A DNA stretch of 32,806 nt, from contig JAGVMG010000015.1 of the NCBI GenBank assembly GCA_020053915.1, positions 1 to 32,806 on the forward strand, written 5' to 3'. The notes beneath the pieces are model-generated. The model was not told the origin of the DNA and made no database searches. It saw only the letters and a program-made list of their open reading frames with translations. Numbering within the stretch: the first letter of the stretch is position 1; the number at the start of each line of letters is the position of its first letter. The stretch comes from Parachlamydiales bacterium (GTDB lineage: Bacteria > Chlamydiota > Chlamydiia > Chlamydiales > Rhabdochlamydiaceae). This document shows, piece by piece, positions 7,640-15,721 of this stretch. The translations under genes were made by a program, and so were the position numbers.

Positions 7640-9424
7640 TTAAAATGTCTGGCCGATACTCACTAATACTTTATATACAGGATCGATCTCTTTTCGGCGA
7701 TTTAAAGGAAACGCGACGTCGAGTCTAAAGGGTCCCATAAAAGAGTAATAACGCAAACCGATCCCCGCTGATTTAAACCATTTGCCATGCCACGTGGGGA
7801 ATTGAGTTAAATAGACATTCCCCATATCGAAAAAAGGAACAAGGCCGATGGTAGGATTGATGCGAAAGCGTGTCTCTAGTGTAAAAAAGATCGCCGAGCG
7901 CCCCCCAATGGGTTTTTCATCGACAAGCGGGCTGACTGTCTGGTAGCGATAGCCGCGCAAGTTTTGCTCTGAGCCTCCTAAAAACCGTTTGTTTAAAGGG
8001 ACGTCATTTAAGTGGGGGCTCCAGATCGTGCCTAAGGTTAACTGCTGAGCGAAGACGATGCTTTTACGTTTATTGAGAGGGTGGTAAGAGCTTTCAGAAG
8101 CTTGTTGAATGAGGTAGAGTTGGTTGGGATTGCCCACATTCCAAGACGGAGTCGTGGTGAATTCGATGGTGGCTCCCTTTGTGGGATCGAGGATGCTATT
8201 GGCGGTGCTCAAGCGCAGATAGATAGGCCCTTCGAGCAGCCAATAGTTTCCATTGTGGGCGCTTGCCGTGACAAAGAGCCGTTCTCCTTGCACTCCCATA
8301 GAAAGACGCACCCGCTTGCCAAAACGCCTCTCAAATCGGGTCATCAAGCTATAGGAACGCATCGAATAGGCCACGGGCAAGGATTCATGTGCCGCTTGAC
8401 CCTGGCAGACCATGTCTTGGTTGACCCGTTTGAAATCGGGATGGAAGTAAGTGGCAATTCCCGAATGGCTGATCCGGGTGATATCCCCCTGGAGCGTGAA
8501 TCTTCTGCCCATACCGGCGACGTTGCGATTTTCCCATCCAAAGGTGACGCCAGGACCAAAGACCGTCTGATAGCTGACCCCCACGTTGACACTTTTGTGT
8601 TTGGTTTCCGTCACCTCGATTTTCATCGGTAGCTGGCCTTGTGCGTTGAGCTGTTCTTCATGGGTGATGTAGACAGAACTAAACAGCCCTGTTTCCATTA
8701 ACGTGTTTTGTGTGTTTTCGACGAGATCGCTGTTGTAACTCTCTCCTTCTTGCCAGTTGATTTTATGTTGGATGTAGAGAGGCTTCACACTATCATTGCC
8801 TACAATCGTTGAGGTCCCGAAGGCAGATTTTTGACCCGTTTTAACCCCAAGCGTTACGCGCACAGACTTTGTCTTTCCATCGACAATAATTTCCCGATTT
8901 TCCACTGTAGCAAGCGGATAGCCTCGCTCGGCGAGGCGGTCGAGCAATTTGAGTTCGGCATCGATGATTTTTGCCGAGCGAGCAGGTTTGCCCAACTGGA
9001 TATCGATCTCGCTCAACCCAACGCTGCAGCAATGTGTTGTTTCCTCGGATGAGTCGCAATAGAGATGAATTTGATACGACTCTAGGGGGTACAACGGGCC
9101 AGGGTCGATGTTGACTACCACAAGAACACGGCTATAAATTTCAAGTACGCGGATCGTGACCTCTGCTTCGTAATAGCCATGGGCATGCAAAACTTTGATG
9201 AGATCGGGCACGTCTGATTCTGCACGGTAGCGCAGCGCATTTAATGAGGCGGGCAGCCGTTTTTTTAAAGACGTGAGCGTGGAGATGGATTTAATCGCTT
9301 TTAACGTTTTGTCATCATCGAGCCCTTCAAATTCAACGGAATAATGGATGCCGCCTGCATGTCCCAGTAAGGGGATGAGCGTGAAGGCGAAAGAGAGGAG
9401 AAGCGTTTTAAAACGGCGTTGCAT
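7640..9424 (-). CDS. tamA: TamA-like Omp85-family outer membrane protein
   Basis: 594 residues, close to E. coli TamA (577). A clear signal peptide (MQRRFKTLLLSFAFTLIPLL, cleavage near HAG) is followed by about 250 residues with POTRA-like repeats (YYEAEVTIRVLE, GYPLATVENREI, GESYNSDLVENTQNTLMETG), then a C-terminal beta-barrel with the Omp85 signatures FLGGSEQNLRGYRYQ (the LRGY motif), SAIFFTLETRFRI, VPFFDMGNVY and SAGIGLRYYSFMGPFRLDVAFPL, ending in Phe. The first reading-frame start (9622) would add 66 residues without membrane logic and would run through hemL, so ATG 9424 is used. It pairs with tamB downstream. It is too short and too TamA-like to be the main BamA, which is expected elsewhere in the genome. 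Confidence 0.85.
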   Translation of the reverse strand: MQRRFKTLLLSFAFTLIPLLGHAGGIHYSVEFEGLDDDKTLKAIKSISTLTSLKKRLPASLNALRYRAESDVPDLIKVLHAHGYYEAEVTIRVLEIYSRVLVVVNIDPGPLYPLESYQIHLYCDSSEETTHCCSVGLSEIDIQLGKPARSAKIIDAELKLLDRLAERGYPLATVENREIIVDGKTKSVRVTLGVKTGQKSAFGTSTIVGNDSVKPLYIQHKINWQEGESYNSDLVENTQNTLMETGLFSSVYITHEEQLNAQGQLPMKIEVTETKHKSVNVGVSYQTVFGPGVTFGWENRNVAGMGRRFTLQGDITRISHSGIATYFHPDFKRVNQDMVCQGQAAHESLPVAYSMRSYSLMTRFERRFGKRVRLSMGVQGERLFVTASAHNGNYWLLEGPIYLRLSTANSILDPTKGATIEFTTTPSWNVGNPNQLYLIQQASESSYHPLNKRKSIVFAQQLTLGTIWSPHLNDVPLNKRFLGGSEQNLRGYRYQTVSPLVDEKPIGGRSAIFFTLETRFRINPTIGLVPFFDMGNVYLTQFPTWHGKWFKSAGIGLRYYSFMGPFRLDVAFPLNRRKEIDPVYKVLVSIGQTF

Positions 9425-9485
9425 GTCAGTGATTCTATGTATTTTCCCATTGCTTGTGTAGACAATTTTTTGTAGTCTATTGCCC

Positions 9486-10778
9486 ATGAAGCCAAGACCA
9501 ATAACAGAAGAACTATATAGAGAAAGCTGCGAGAAGATGCCAGGCGGTGTGAACTCGCCTGTGCGCGCCTTTACAGGGTTAAACATGACCCCCTTAATGG
9601 TCTCTAGCGGCAAAGGTGACACCCTTTACGATGTCGATGGACATGCATACATCGATTATTGCTGCGCGTGGGGATCTCTCATCTTAGGCCACAGCCCCCC
9701 TAACGTGATCCATGCTGCACAGGAACAAATGGCGCGTGGCTCTTCTTTTGGAATTGCTACTCCCTATGAACACGCGTTCGCTTTTAAAATCATGCATCAC
9801 TTTCCGTCGATCGAGAAAATCCGTTTTGTTTCGTCAGGTACAGAAGCGGGGATGACGGTCGTCCGTCTTGCACGCGGATTTACGGGGCGCTCCCTCATCG
9901 TTAAATTTAATGGGCACTATCATGGGCATTGCGATAGTCTGCTCATCCAGGCAGGTTCAGGAGTGACCCATCTGCCCCAAGCCTCCTCTCATGGTGTGCC
10001 GCACGAGCTGGTCCAACACACCGTTTCCCTTCCTTTCAATGATACCGACACCTGCCGCCGCTTTCTTCGTGAGCATCCCGAAGTGGCTGCTGTTATCGTG
10101 GAACCTGTTACAGGAAACATGGGTGTTGTCCCTGCCGAAAAAGAGTTTTTACAGATGCTCCGAGAAGAAACAGCGCGTACCTCTGCTCTTCTGATTTTAG
10201 ACGAGGTGATCACCGGCTTTCGCGTATCCTTAAATGGCGCTCAAGGCCTCTATGGAATCACTCCTGACCTCACGTGTCTTTCTAAAATCATCGGCGGCGG
10301 CTTTCCTGTAGGAGCCTTCGGAGGAAGACGAGAGATTATGGATGCCTTGGCCCCTCTTGGCAACGTCTATCAAGCGGGAACGCTCTCTGGCAATCCTGTC
10401 GCGATGTTAGCCGGCCTTGCGACGATCACGGCCTTAGAGCAGCCCAGATTTTACGAATCGCTCGAAGAAAAAACACGTCTTCTTACCGATCCGATCCAAG
10501 AAGTGATCCGCGAGCGCAACCTAAACCTTTGCCTCAATCGCGTCGGATCGATGCTTACACTCTTTTTCGGCGTGAAAGAGGTCAAAAGAAAAGAAGATCT
10601 CCATTCCCTTGATCTAGAGCAATTCCAAAACTTTTTTCATTTTCTTTTCCAACGCGGGATTTATATCTCTCCCTCAGCATACGAAGCGTGGTTCGTTTCG
10701 AGTAGCCACACGGATGAGCATCTTCTCTACACACGAGATGTCATTTTAGAATTTCTCAACAGAGAATACAGTCGCTAG
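9486..10778 (+). CDS. hemL: Glutamate-1-semialdehyde 2,1-aminomutase
   Basis: 430-residue PLP enzyme that converts glutamate-1-semialdehyde to 5-aminolevulinate in the C5 haem pathway. Diagnostic elements: the N-terminal MPGGVNSPVRAF, the phosphate-binding SSGTEA (117-122), DEVITGFR (239-246) carrying the Asp that contacts the PLP ring nitrogen, and the Schiff-base lysine K267 in LSKIIGGGFPVGAFGG. The length matches the family. ATG 9486 is used; a TTG two codons upstream is possible. It is divergent from tamA with only 61 bp between the starts, so both promoters share this gap. Its last 23 bp overlap the convergent gene at 10756-11118. Together with hemW in this window it points to porphyrin metabolism. 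Confidence 0.95.
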   Translation: MKPRPITEELYRESCEKMPGGVNSPVRAFTGLNMTPLMVSSGKGDTLYDVDGHAYIDYCCAWGSLILGHSPPNVIHAAQEQMARGSSFGIATPYEHAFAFKIMHHFPSIEKIRFVSSGTEAGMTVVRLARGFTGRSLIVKFNGHYHGHCDSLLIQAGSGVTHLPQASSHGVPHELVQHTVSLPFNDTDTCRRFLREHPEVAAVIVEPVTGNMGVVPAEKEFLQMLREETARTSALLILDEVITGFRVSLNGAQGLYGITPDLTCLSKIIGGGFPVGAFGGRREIMDALAPLGNVYQAGTLSGNPVAMLAGLATITALEQPRFYESLEEKTRLLTDPIQEVIRERNLNLCLNRVGSMLTLFFGVKEVKRKEDLHSLDLEQFQNFFHFLFQRGIYISPSAYEAWFVSSSHTDEHLLYTRDVILEFLNREYSR

Positions 10779-11118
10779 AGGGTTTTTCAGAAGACTTTTT
10801 TTTTGGAGATTGAATTAGACTCGGGTCGATCTCTTTAATTTTAGCTTGGATTGAGTTTGAAAGTTTAACAATAAATTCCATATGCAACCGTTTATTCTGC
10901 TCATAGAGTTTAGGTTGTTCCAATGCGGATTTAATCAAATCAAGTGTTCCGATCATTTCCATAGGAGCCTCAGACTGATACTCTAGACCTTGGAGCAGTC
11001 TAGCAAGAGCAACAGCTGTCGCTTTTCTATCCTCGGGCAGTGTTAAGGTTTGAAGTGTCTCGTTAAGTACGTCGATAGGGTGGCGGCGAGAATCTGCAGG
11101 TATGGAAGAAGATGACAT
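10756..11118 (-). CDS. Small helical protein ending in a polybasic tract and a CaaX-like box
   Basis: 120 residues from ATG 11118 (MSSSSIPADSRRHP...), mostly helical, with no signal peptide or transmembrane segment. I do not recognise the family. The C terminus reads SPKKKSSEKPSSDCILC-stop: a lysine cluster followed by Cys-Ile-Leu-Cys. This matches the Cys-aliphatic-aliphatic-X signal used by eukaryotic prenyltransferases, and the preceding basic residues resemble Ras-type hypervariable tails. Bacteria do not prenylate such boxes themselves, but some intracellular pathogens exploit host prenylation of injected effectors. The last codons overlap hemL on the opposite strand by 23 bp, so chance constraint from hemL must be considered. 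A longer frame to 11259 adds a hydrophobic stretch but has a less convincing start. Confidence 0.55.
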   Translation of the reverse strand: MSSSSIPADSRRHPIDVLNETLQTLTLPEDRKATAVALARLLQGLEYQSEAPMEMIGTLDLIKSALEQPKLYEQNKRLHMEFIVKLSNSIQAKIKEIDPSLIQSPKKKSSEKPSSDCILC

Positions 11119-11313
11119 GGTTTTAATGGGGGCTTTTCCCTGTGAAGCGTACCAACAGGTTGACAATGATTTCCATAGAAAAAAGCTCTGAAACGAAAAA
11201 AAAATGATAAGAAAACTGGGCTTGTAATCATCAGGTCTGTTCAAGGTCTCAAAATTCAAGATAAGCTCTTGTGCAGAAGGGAATTTTTAAAAGTGGATTT
11301 TCAAATGTTGTAG

Positions 11314-11341
11314 TTGAAAATTTTATATTTATATATATTTT
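11314..11341 (+). promoter_or_regulatory. AT-rich promoter region of the toxin gene
   Basis: TTGAAA at 11314-11319 is followed after 14-16 bases by overlapping -10-like hexamers (TATATT 11334-11339, TATTTT 11336-11341) in a very AT-rich stretch, about 30 bp before the TTG start at 11373. The spacing is not ideal and the exact -10 box cannot be fixed. Confidence 0.25.
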
Positions 11342-11372
11342 CTGTAAATTCATTGATAATTTAGGAAAAGCT

Positions 11373-12899
11373 TTGAAATTCTATCAACTTTTTGCACGTT
11401 CAATGCTCTTGGTAACGCTTCCTGTACTGGCATTACATTCTCAAACTGAAGAGATTAGACACTATCCAACTGAAATTCAGAAGGAAGAAATTTATGATGA
11501 TCTTTTTTTCTCTTATGATGACCTTTTAGATCTTCTTGAAGAGTTGGAGGAAGGTGATTTAGAAGAGAGGTGCTCAGTTGAAGAACTGGCAAGAATTAAC
11601 CAATTCATGGTTCTTTTAGCTAGACAAGGAATTCAGCAAGATGATTCCGAAGAAACATCCATCTTAGAAAATGATGTCCAAGAGTTATTAAATCCTGAAT
11701 CGGCTGAATCAGATTTTGGGTATTGGTATTCTCTCGATGGAGGAAAAGATTTCATCATTATTTCAGAGTCTGGCCACGTTTTTCTCTGCAAAAGCTGGAT
11801 TAAGAAAAAGTGCGAGCAGGTTAAGAAATTCGTCAAAAAACATAAGAAAGCGATTTTGATTGGAGCTGCTGTAGTTGTGGCTGTTACAGTTGTTGTTTGT
11901 GCTGTTTCGATGGCCACTACGGCGGCAGCGACAGCGGCAGGAGCTGCCGCTGCCGATTCAGGATCTAATCGAGGAGAGGGGAGGTCGGAGGATACTAAAC
12001 ACGAAGCTGGAATTGCCGTACTTGAAGCGGTTCCTATGCTCACTACAGCCATGGAGTCATCTCATTTGATGGCTGCTTTAGATGAACAGGTATCTTCTTT
12101 TAAAGAGCTTGTCGGACAAGATGAGGTTTTTTTATCAGTTGCGCATCCTCAATCTGATACAGAAGGTTCATTAGGAGAAAAAGCAAGGTATTATGGTTCA
12201 TTCTTAGCTCATGAAGCGCTCGATGGGATATCTCAACTAGGTTCTATTTTTCCACATCTTCAGCAGGAAATCATGAATCTGAACGAGATCATCCATAAAT
12301 CAGCAAATTCAATTGGAACAGTTGGATATAGTCGCGAAGGTGTTTTGCATAGACCAGATTCGTTAGATCCTTTACAGCGCTATCAAAATCTTATCACTGC
12401 TGGGCACGAATCCATTGATAAATTATTTTCTACAGAGCACGCTGACTATTTTAGATGGAAAAATTCAGAGGATGCTCAAGCGGCAAAAGAGAAATTTACA
12501 GTGGGGGTCCTTCCTCCACCAGTTTTAGCACCAACCTGTCCACAAGGAAGAATACCAATTACAATGGTATCTTCGGTGAGAGGTTGGAAAGTTGGAGAGC
12601 CAATTACCAATCGCACAATATTCGGAACTGTACCAAAATGGAATACGGTAAGACGTCGTTATTGGAAAAATAGAGCTGAATGGGCAAAATCTAACTCTTC
12701 CCATAAATATGGCGATGAAAATATACCTAGAATGGAAAAGGGGCTTGCTCCTCAAAGATTTAATTCCCGAACAGCAGAATTTGAAAGCATGGAATTACAT
12801 CATGATCCTGCCCAACGGGATGGGGGACTATTCGATTTTATCGAAGTCTGGCCGAATGAACATGCAGCTGTGGATCCAAATAGATTTGTAGGCTACTAG
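11373..12899 (+). CDS. Secreted polymorphic-type toxin with C-terminal HNH/EndoVII-like (LHH) nuclease domain
   Basis: 508 residues. I start at TTG 11373, preceded by AGGA six bases upstream; this gives a textbook signal peptide (basic MKFYQLFARS, then MLLVTLPVLALHSQ). A GTG at 11271 would bury that signal. Next come an acidic region (25-110), a Lys-rich hinge (KKFVKKHKK), a strongly hydrophobic segment (160-182), an Ala-rich stretch and a helical middle. The last 105 residues (404-508) begin GWKVGEPITNRT and contain WKNRA, IPRMEKGLAPQRF, MELHHDPAQRDGG (474-486) and EVWPNEHAAVDP. This is the LHH-type layout of HNH/EndoVII toxin domains, with paired His as metal and catalytic ligands. The target is probably nucleic acid. 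The next gene, 6 bp on, is the likely immunity gene. Base composition is visibly more AT-rich than the neighbours, suggesting transfer. Confidence 0.75.
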   Translation: MKFYQLFARSMLLVTLPVLALHSQTEEIRHYPTEIQKEEIYDDLFFSYDDLLDLLEELEEGDLEERCSVEELARINQFMVLLARQGIQQDDSEETSILENDVQELLNPESAESDFGYWYSLDGGKDFIIISESGHVFLCKSWIKKKCEQVKKFVKKHKKAILIGAAVVVAVTVVVCAVSMATTAAATAAGAAAADSGSNRGEGRSEDTKHEAGIAVLEAVPMLTTAMESSHLMAALDEQVSSFKELVGQDEVFLSVAHPQSDTEGSLGEKARYYGSFLAHEALDGISQLGSIFPHLQQEIMNLNEIIHKSANSIGTVGYSREGVLHRPDSLDPLQRYQNLITAGHESIDKLFSTEHADYFRWKNSEDAQAAKEKFTVGVLPPPVLAPTCPQGRIPITMVSSVRGWKVGEPITNRTIFGTVPKWNTVRRRYWKNRAEWAKSNSSHKYGDENIPRMEKGLAPQRFNSRTAEFESMELHHDPAQRDGGLFDFIEVWPNEHAAVDPNRFVGY

Positions 12900-12905
12900 G
12901 TTATT

Positions 12906-13418
12906 ATGCCAAACTTTAATCAATCCTTCATAGAGTCCAAAGGACAACCGATCATCTTCAAGGCACATACCTTAGTCCGTGGCGATAAATTTCCTGTATC
13001 GAATGGTGATGTTTTGCTTATTTCTATCGAAAAAGCTAATAGTGATTGCCGCCAGGGGCTCTCAATCGATATTACAGGATCGTGTGAATATAATGGAGAG
13101 ACCATCAAGAAAGGCAAAGGGATAAGGATGCTTTTTTGGCAGGACACAGCTCCAAAGGAAATCAGGCTAAAGGTATTCACTAAAAAGGAATTTGTCTGGA
13201 TCGAGAACATATGGGAAAATACAAACTCTTATTTAGTCTCTACTCCTTCAGGGGAGCCTGTAACAAAAGAGTCTAAATCAGTCGACTATGGTCATAACGG
13301 TGCTGCTATGATAATCGAAGAAATAGAAAATGGTAGACGTTACTGTTGTAATGATGGTTTTCCAGATGAAGATTTCGACGACATCGTATTTACAATCCGA
13401 CGGGAAAGTGCCATTTAG
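12906..13418 (+). CDS. Probable immunity protein for the upstream nuclease toxin
   Basis: 170-residue, soluble-looking alpha/beta protein without signal peptide or transmembrane segment, starting 6 bp after the toxin stop (ATG 12906) and sharing its AT-rich composition. No named family is recognised. Notable are a Trp/Lys-rich middle (ENIWENTNSY) and an acidic C-terminal part (DEDFDDI) that could mimic nucleic acid. The order toxin then small cytosolic gene is characteristic of polymorphic toxin/immunity pairs, in which the second product binds and blocks the toxin domain in the producing cell. The assignment is by context only. Confidence 0.6.
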   Translation: MPNFNQSFIESKGQPIIFKAHTLVRGDKFPVSNGDVLLISIEKANSDCRQGLSIDITGSCEYNGETIKKGKGIRMLFWQDTAPKEIRLKVFTKKEFVWIENIWENTNSYLVSTPSGEPVTKESKSVDYGHNGAAMIIEEIENGRRYCCNDGFPDEDFDDIVFTIRRESAI

Positions 13419-13460
13419 TAATCTATAAATAAATTTTTTGCTGCAACCGTTTTAAAATCG

Positions 13461-13476
13461 GGAAACAGCTGTTTCC
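13461..13476 (+). terminator. Hairpin with T-rich tail after the toxin/immunity pair
   Basis: GGAAACAGCTGTTTCC is a perfect 16-base palindrome 43 bp after the immunity stop, followed by TCTTTTG. It could act as a weak intrinsic terminator. The central bases must form the loop, leaving about six pairs. Confidence 0.45.
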
Positions 13477-13566
13477 TCTTTTGATTAAACCTCAAAAAAT
13501 TCCCCACTGCCCAATAATCCCAAAAATTCGTATTGTATTTGGCAATTTTGAATTTAAGGTGATCCG

Positions 13567-14328
13567 ATGACAACACACACAACATTTTCTCCCTCGCTCA
13601 CTCATTCTACACATTCCCATCCCCATCCGCACCCTCAAAAGCCAACGCGCACGTCTGATACGGAAAAAGCTCAAGAGGCGTTTTATCGGATCCGCATTCA
13701 GAAGTTGGATGAAAAAGGAGCGGTGCGTTTCTTTAATGTAAAAGATCTTGAAACAGGGGAGGTCATCGGGACAAAAAGTGAATTCTCTTCTCTCGTCGAC
13801 AGATCTACCGGTGATCTTTATTATGATGAAGAGGCATGGGTTGTCTGGGGAAAATGTGTAGCGCTGACCGTTGGGATCCCTCTATACGCCTTGGGAACTG
13901 TCGCCTGGCATCTCATCAGAACACCGATTGTCGTAAAATTGACCTTGTTTAATGCGCTCCGCGAGTGGCCTTCAGCGACAGAGAAAATGAGGGAAAAACT
14001 ATTCGAAGATCTCACGCACATTCCCTGTGAAATCGCCGCGGGGATTTGGGGGATTGTGAAAACCCCATTTTACGCGATTGCCATGGAAGCCTCCGCCTTA
14101 GTAGGCCTCGTGAACCCTCATTTAGGGCGTAAGTGGGTAGCTGCAGTAGAGCATGCATGGCACGACAACATTTCTATCAAACACAGCTTTGTCACAATTC
14201 CTCCTCGTCCAGAGGAAGGGTGCTGCGAGGCGTGTTTCAAAGACCTCACGTTCAATAAGCCGTTCTATTTAGCGGGATGTTTCCAGGTGCGTGGGAACCT
14301 CTCCGATAAACGCATACGGGTTCTTTAG
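13567..14328 (+). CDS. Membrane-associated protein of unknown function with a His/Pro-rich N terminus
   Basis: 253 residues starting at ATG 13567 with a good ribosome site (AAGGTGAT). The N terminus is rich in Thr, His and Pro (THSTHSHPHPHP, about 12-23) and looks disordered. Two hydrophobic segments follow (about 97-118 and 154-183) separated by an amphipathic charged stretch (EWPSATEKMREKLFEDLTH), and the C-terminal part carries a CCEAC cluster (about 226-230). There is no signal peptide. The two-lobed hydrophobic layout is seen in chlamydial inclusion-membrane and other membrane proteins, but I do not recognise the family. The His-rich head could bind metal. The 3' end overlaps the convergent fliO-like gene by 4 bp. 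Confidence 0.65.
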   Translation: MTTHTTFSPSLTHSTHSHPHPHPQKPTRTSDTEKAQEAFYRIRIQKLDEKGAVRFFNVKDLETGEVIGTKSEFSSLVDRSTGDLYYDEEAWVVWGKCVALTVGIPLYALGTVAWHLIRTPIVVKLTLFNALREWPSATEKMREKLFEDLTHIPCEIAAGIWGIVKTPFYAIAMEASALVGLVNPHLGRKWVAAVEHAWHDNISIKHSFVTIPPRPEEGCCEACFKDLTFNKPFYLAGCFQVRGNLSDKRIRVL

Positions 14329-14804
14329 GTAGGCATTTCTTCTGAGGGATCATCGAGGGTAGCGATGTGCCGCACATCAAATTGCGATTCAGAGATGAGC
14401 ACCTGTTTGTTGCCGATCTGAACGATGTAGAGCATTGACTTAGCACTTAATGGCCGCTTTTCGAGGATCTCGATGGAACGCTGGGAGCCTAATCCCCGAA
14501 ATCTTCCTTGTCCCAGTCTGCGTAAAATCCAAATTGTCAGAAATACGAGAAGGATTAAGCCGCCTAATGTGACGAGCATTTTTATAAACGCACTCTCATA
14601 AGAAATCGCAGGCTGATCGAGCTCGCTTTGCGGCTCTGTCCCTGGGATCGCAGAAGGGGTCGGAATGGAAGGCTTTGACGGCGTTGTATTTTGAACAGGC
14701 TCTGTTTGTTCTTGAGCAGCAGGAGCCGTCTCTGCGTATATGGAAAGCGGCGCGCAGCATAAGCTAAAGGAAAATAGCGTGAGAAAAAATTTAAAAAGGG
14801 TCAT
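14325..14804 (-). CDS. FliO-like membrane protein
   Basis: 159 residues: signal peptide (1-24), a Pro/Thr/Gln-rich linker (25-65), one transmembrane helix (about 73-95, LVTLGGLILLVFLTIWILRR), then a compact C-terminal domain (SIEILEKRPLSAKSMLYIVQ ... NKQVLISES) matching the FliO pattern in which the short cytoplasmic beta domain follows the membrane helix. FliO assists assembly of the FliPQR export gate in flagella; related proteins occur beside chlamydial flagellar-like secretion genes. No other flagellar or export-gate gene is nearby here. Divergent from the HAD phosphatase gene with 65 bp between starts. Confidence 0.65.
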   Translation of the reverse strand: MTLFKFFLTLFSFSLCCAPLSIYAETAPAAQEQTEPVQNTTPSKPSIPTPSAIPGTEPQSELDQPAISYESAFIKMLVTLGGLILLVFLTIWILRRLGQGRFRGLGSQRSIEILEKRPLSAKSMLYIVQIGNKQVLISESQFDVRHIATLDDPSEEMPT

Positions 14805-14869
14805 GATAGAGTCCAGTAGTTAAGTTTGTCCAAGTCTGAAGGGTTACCATTTTTTTGTAAAGGATCACC

Positions 14870-15721
14870 ATGACAGAGCACAAAGGGTGGATTGCCTTAG
14901 ATATCGACGGCACGATCACCGATCAGTCGCACCACGTTCCTCAAGAGACGGTTGACTACCTGACTTTGCTTAAAAGCCAAGGATGGGAGCTCATGTTTAT
15001 CACGGGGCGCACCTATTCCTTTGGCACAAGTGCTCTAAACGTCTTTCCCTTTCCCTTTTATCTCGGTATCCAAAATGGGGCCGATATCCTTGAGATGCCT
15101 TCGAAAAAACTCATCTCTAGAGCTTATCTTCCAGGCCAACTGGTTCCTGCCTTAGAACAGGTTTATCAAGGACAAAATGAAGACTTCATCGTCTACGCCG
15201 GCTATGAAAAGGGGGACTTTTGTTACTACCGGCCCAAAAAATTTTCGACGGCGCTGCGCGAACACCTTGTTAAAATCGAATCTCTCTCTCCTGAGCCGTG
15301 GAAAGCGGTGGATACGTTTGAATTTGCCTCCCATGAAGCATTTCCCTTGATCAAATGCCTTGGATTTCAAGAGGGGATGCGCTCTGTTTATGAACGTCTG
15401 CTCTCTGTGAAAGAGATTGCCGTTTCTTTAATCCGCGATCCTTTAGACGAGGCGGTATACTTAAATCTCGTCACCCATGCTCTTGCTACCAAAGGGCAAG
15501 CATTGCAGCGCATGGTCACACATACCGGTAAAAGGGGACGTGTGATTGCAGCAGGAGATGATCGGAACGATGTGAGTATGTTAGAATGTGCCGATGTGGC
15601 AATTGTGATGGCAGGGGCTCCCTCTGAAATGTTGCCTCTTGCCGATATCCTTGCTCCTTCAGCGAAAGAGCAAGGAATTATCACTGCTTTAAAACAAGCA
15701 ATAGACCTTTTGCTAACTTAA
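14870..15721 (+). CDS. HAD-superfamily (Cof/IIB-type) phosphatase
   Basis: 283 residues. Motif I is LDIDGTITD (catalytic D11, D13), a Thr in FITGR gives motif II, a Lys precedes the last motif (ALATKGQAL), and GDDRND (229-234) is motif III/IV. The large C2-type cap between about residues 75 and 190 places it in the Cof-like IIB subfamily, whose members dephosphorylate sugar phosphates, nucleotides or cofactor intermediates; the substrate here is unknown. ATG 14870 has AAAGGA upstream. It converges on fabI, as I recall for CT103-CT104 in C. trachomatis. Its last codons lie in the large palindrome at 15703-15838. Confidence 0.85.
   Translation: MTEHKGWIALDIDGTITDQSHHVPQETVDYLTLLKSQGWELMFITGRTYSFGTSALNVFPFPFYLGIQNGADILEMPSKKLISRAYLPGQLVPALEQVYQGQNEDFIVYAGYEKGDFCYYRPKKFSTALREHLVKIESLSPEPWKAVDTFEFASHEAFPLIKCLGFQEGMRSVYERLLSVKEIAVSLIRDPLDEAVYLNLVTHALATKGQALQRMVTHTGKRGRVIAAGDDRNDVSMLECADVAIVMAGAPSEMLPLADILAPSAKEQGIITALKQAIDLLLT

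Noticed and set aside
8081-8632. 183-codon plus-strand frame inside tamA
   Set aside because: Antisense to a well-supported beta-barrel gene and without recognisable protein features.
7640-9622. Longer start for the TamA-like gene (66 extra residues)
   Set aside because: The extension overlaps the divergent hemL start and places the clear signal peptide in the interior; ATG 9424 starts directly at the signal peptide.
11271-11372. Upstream GTG start of the toxin
   Set aside because: It would put the signal peptide 35 residues inside; TTG 11373 has a Shine-Dalgarno at the correct distance.
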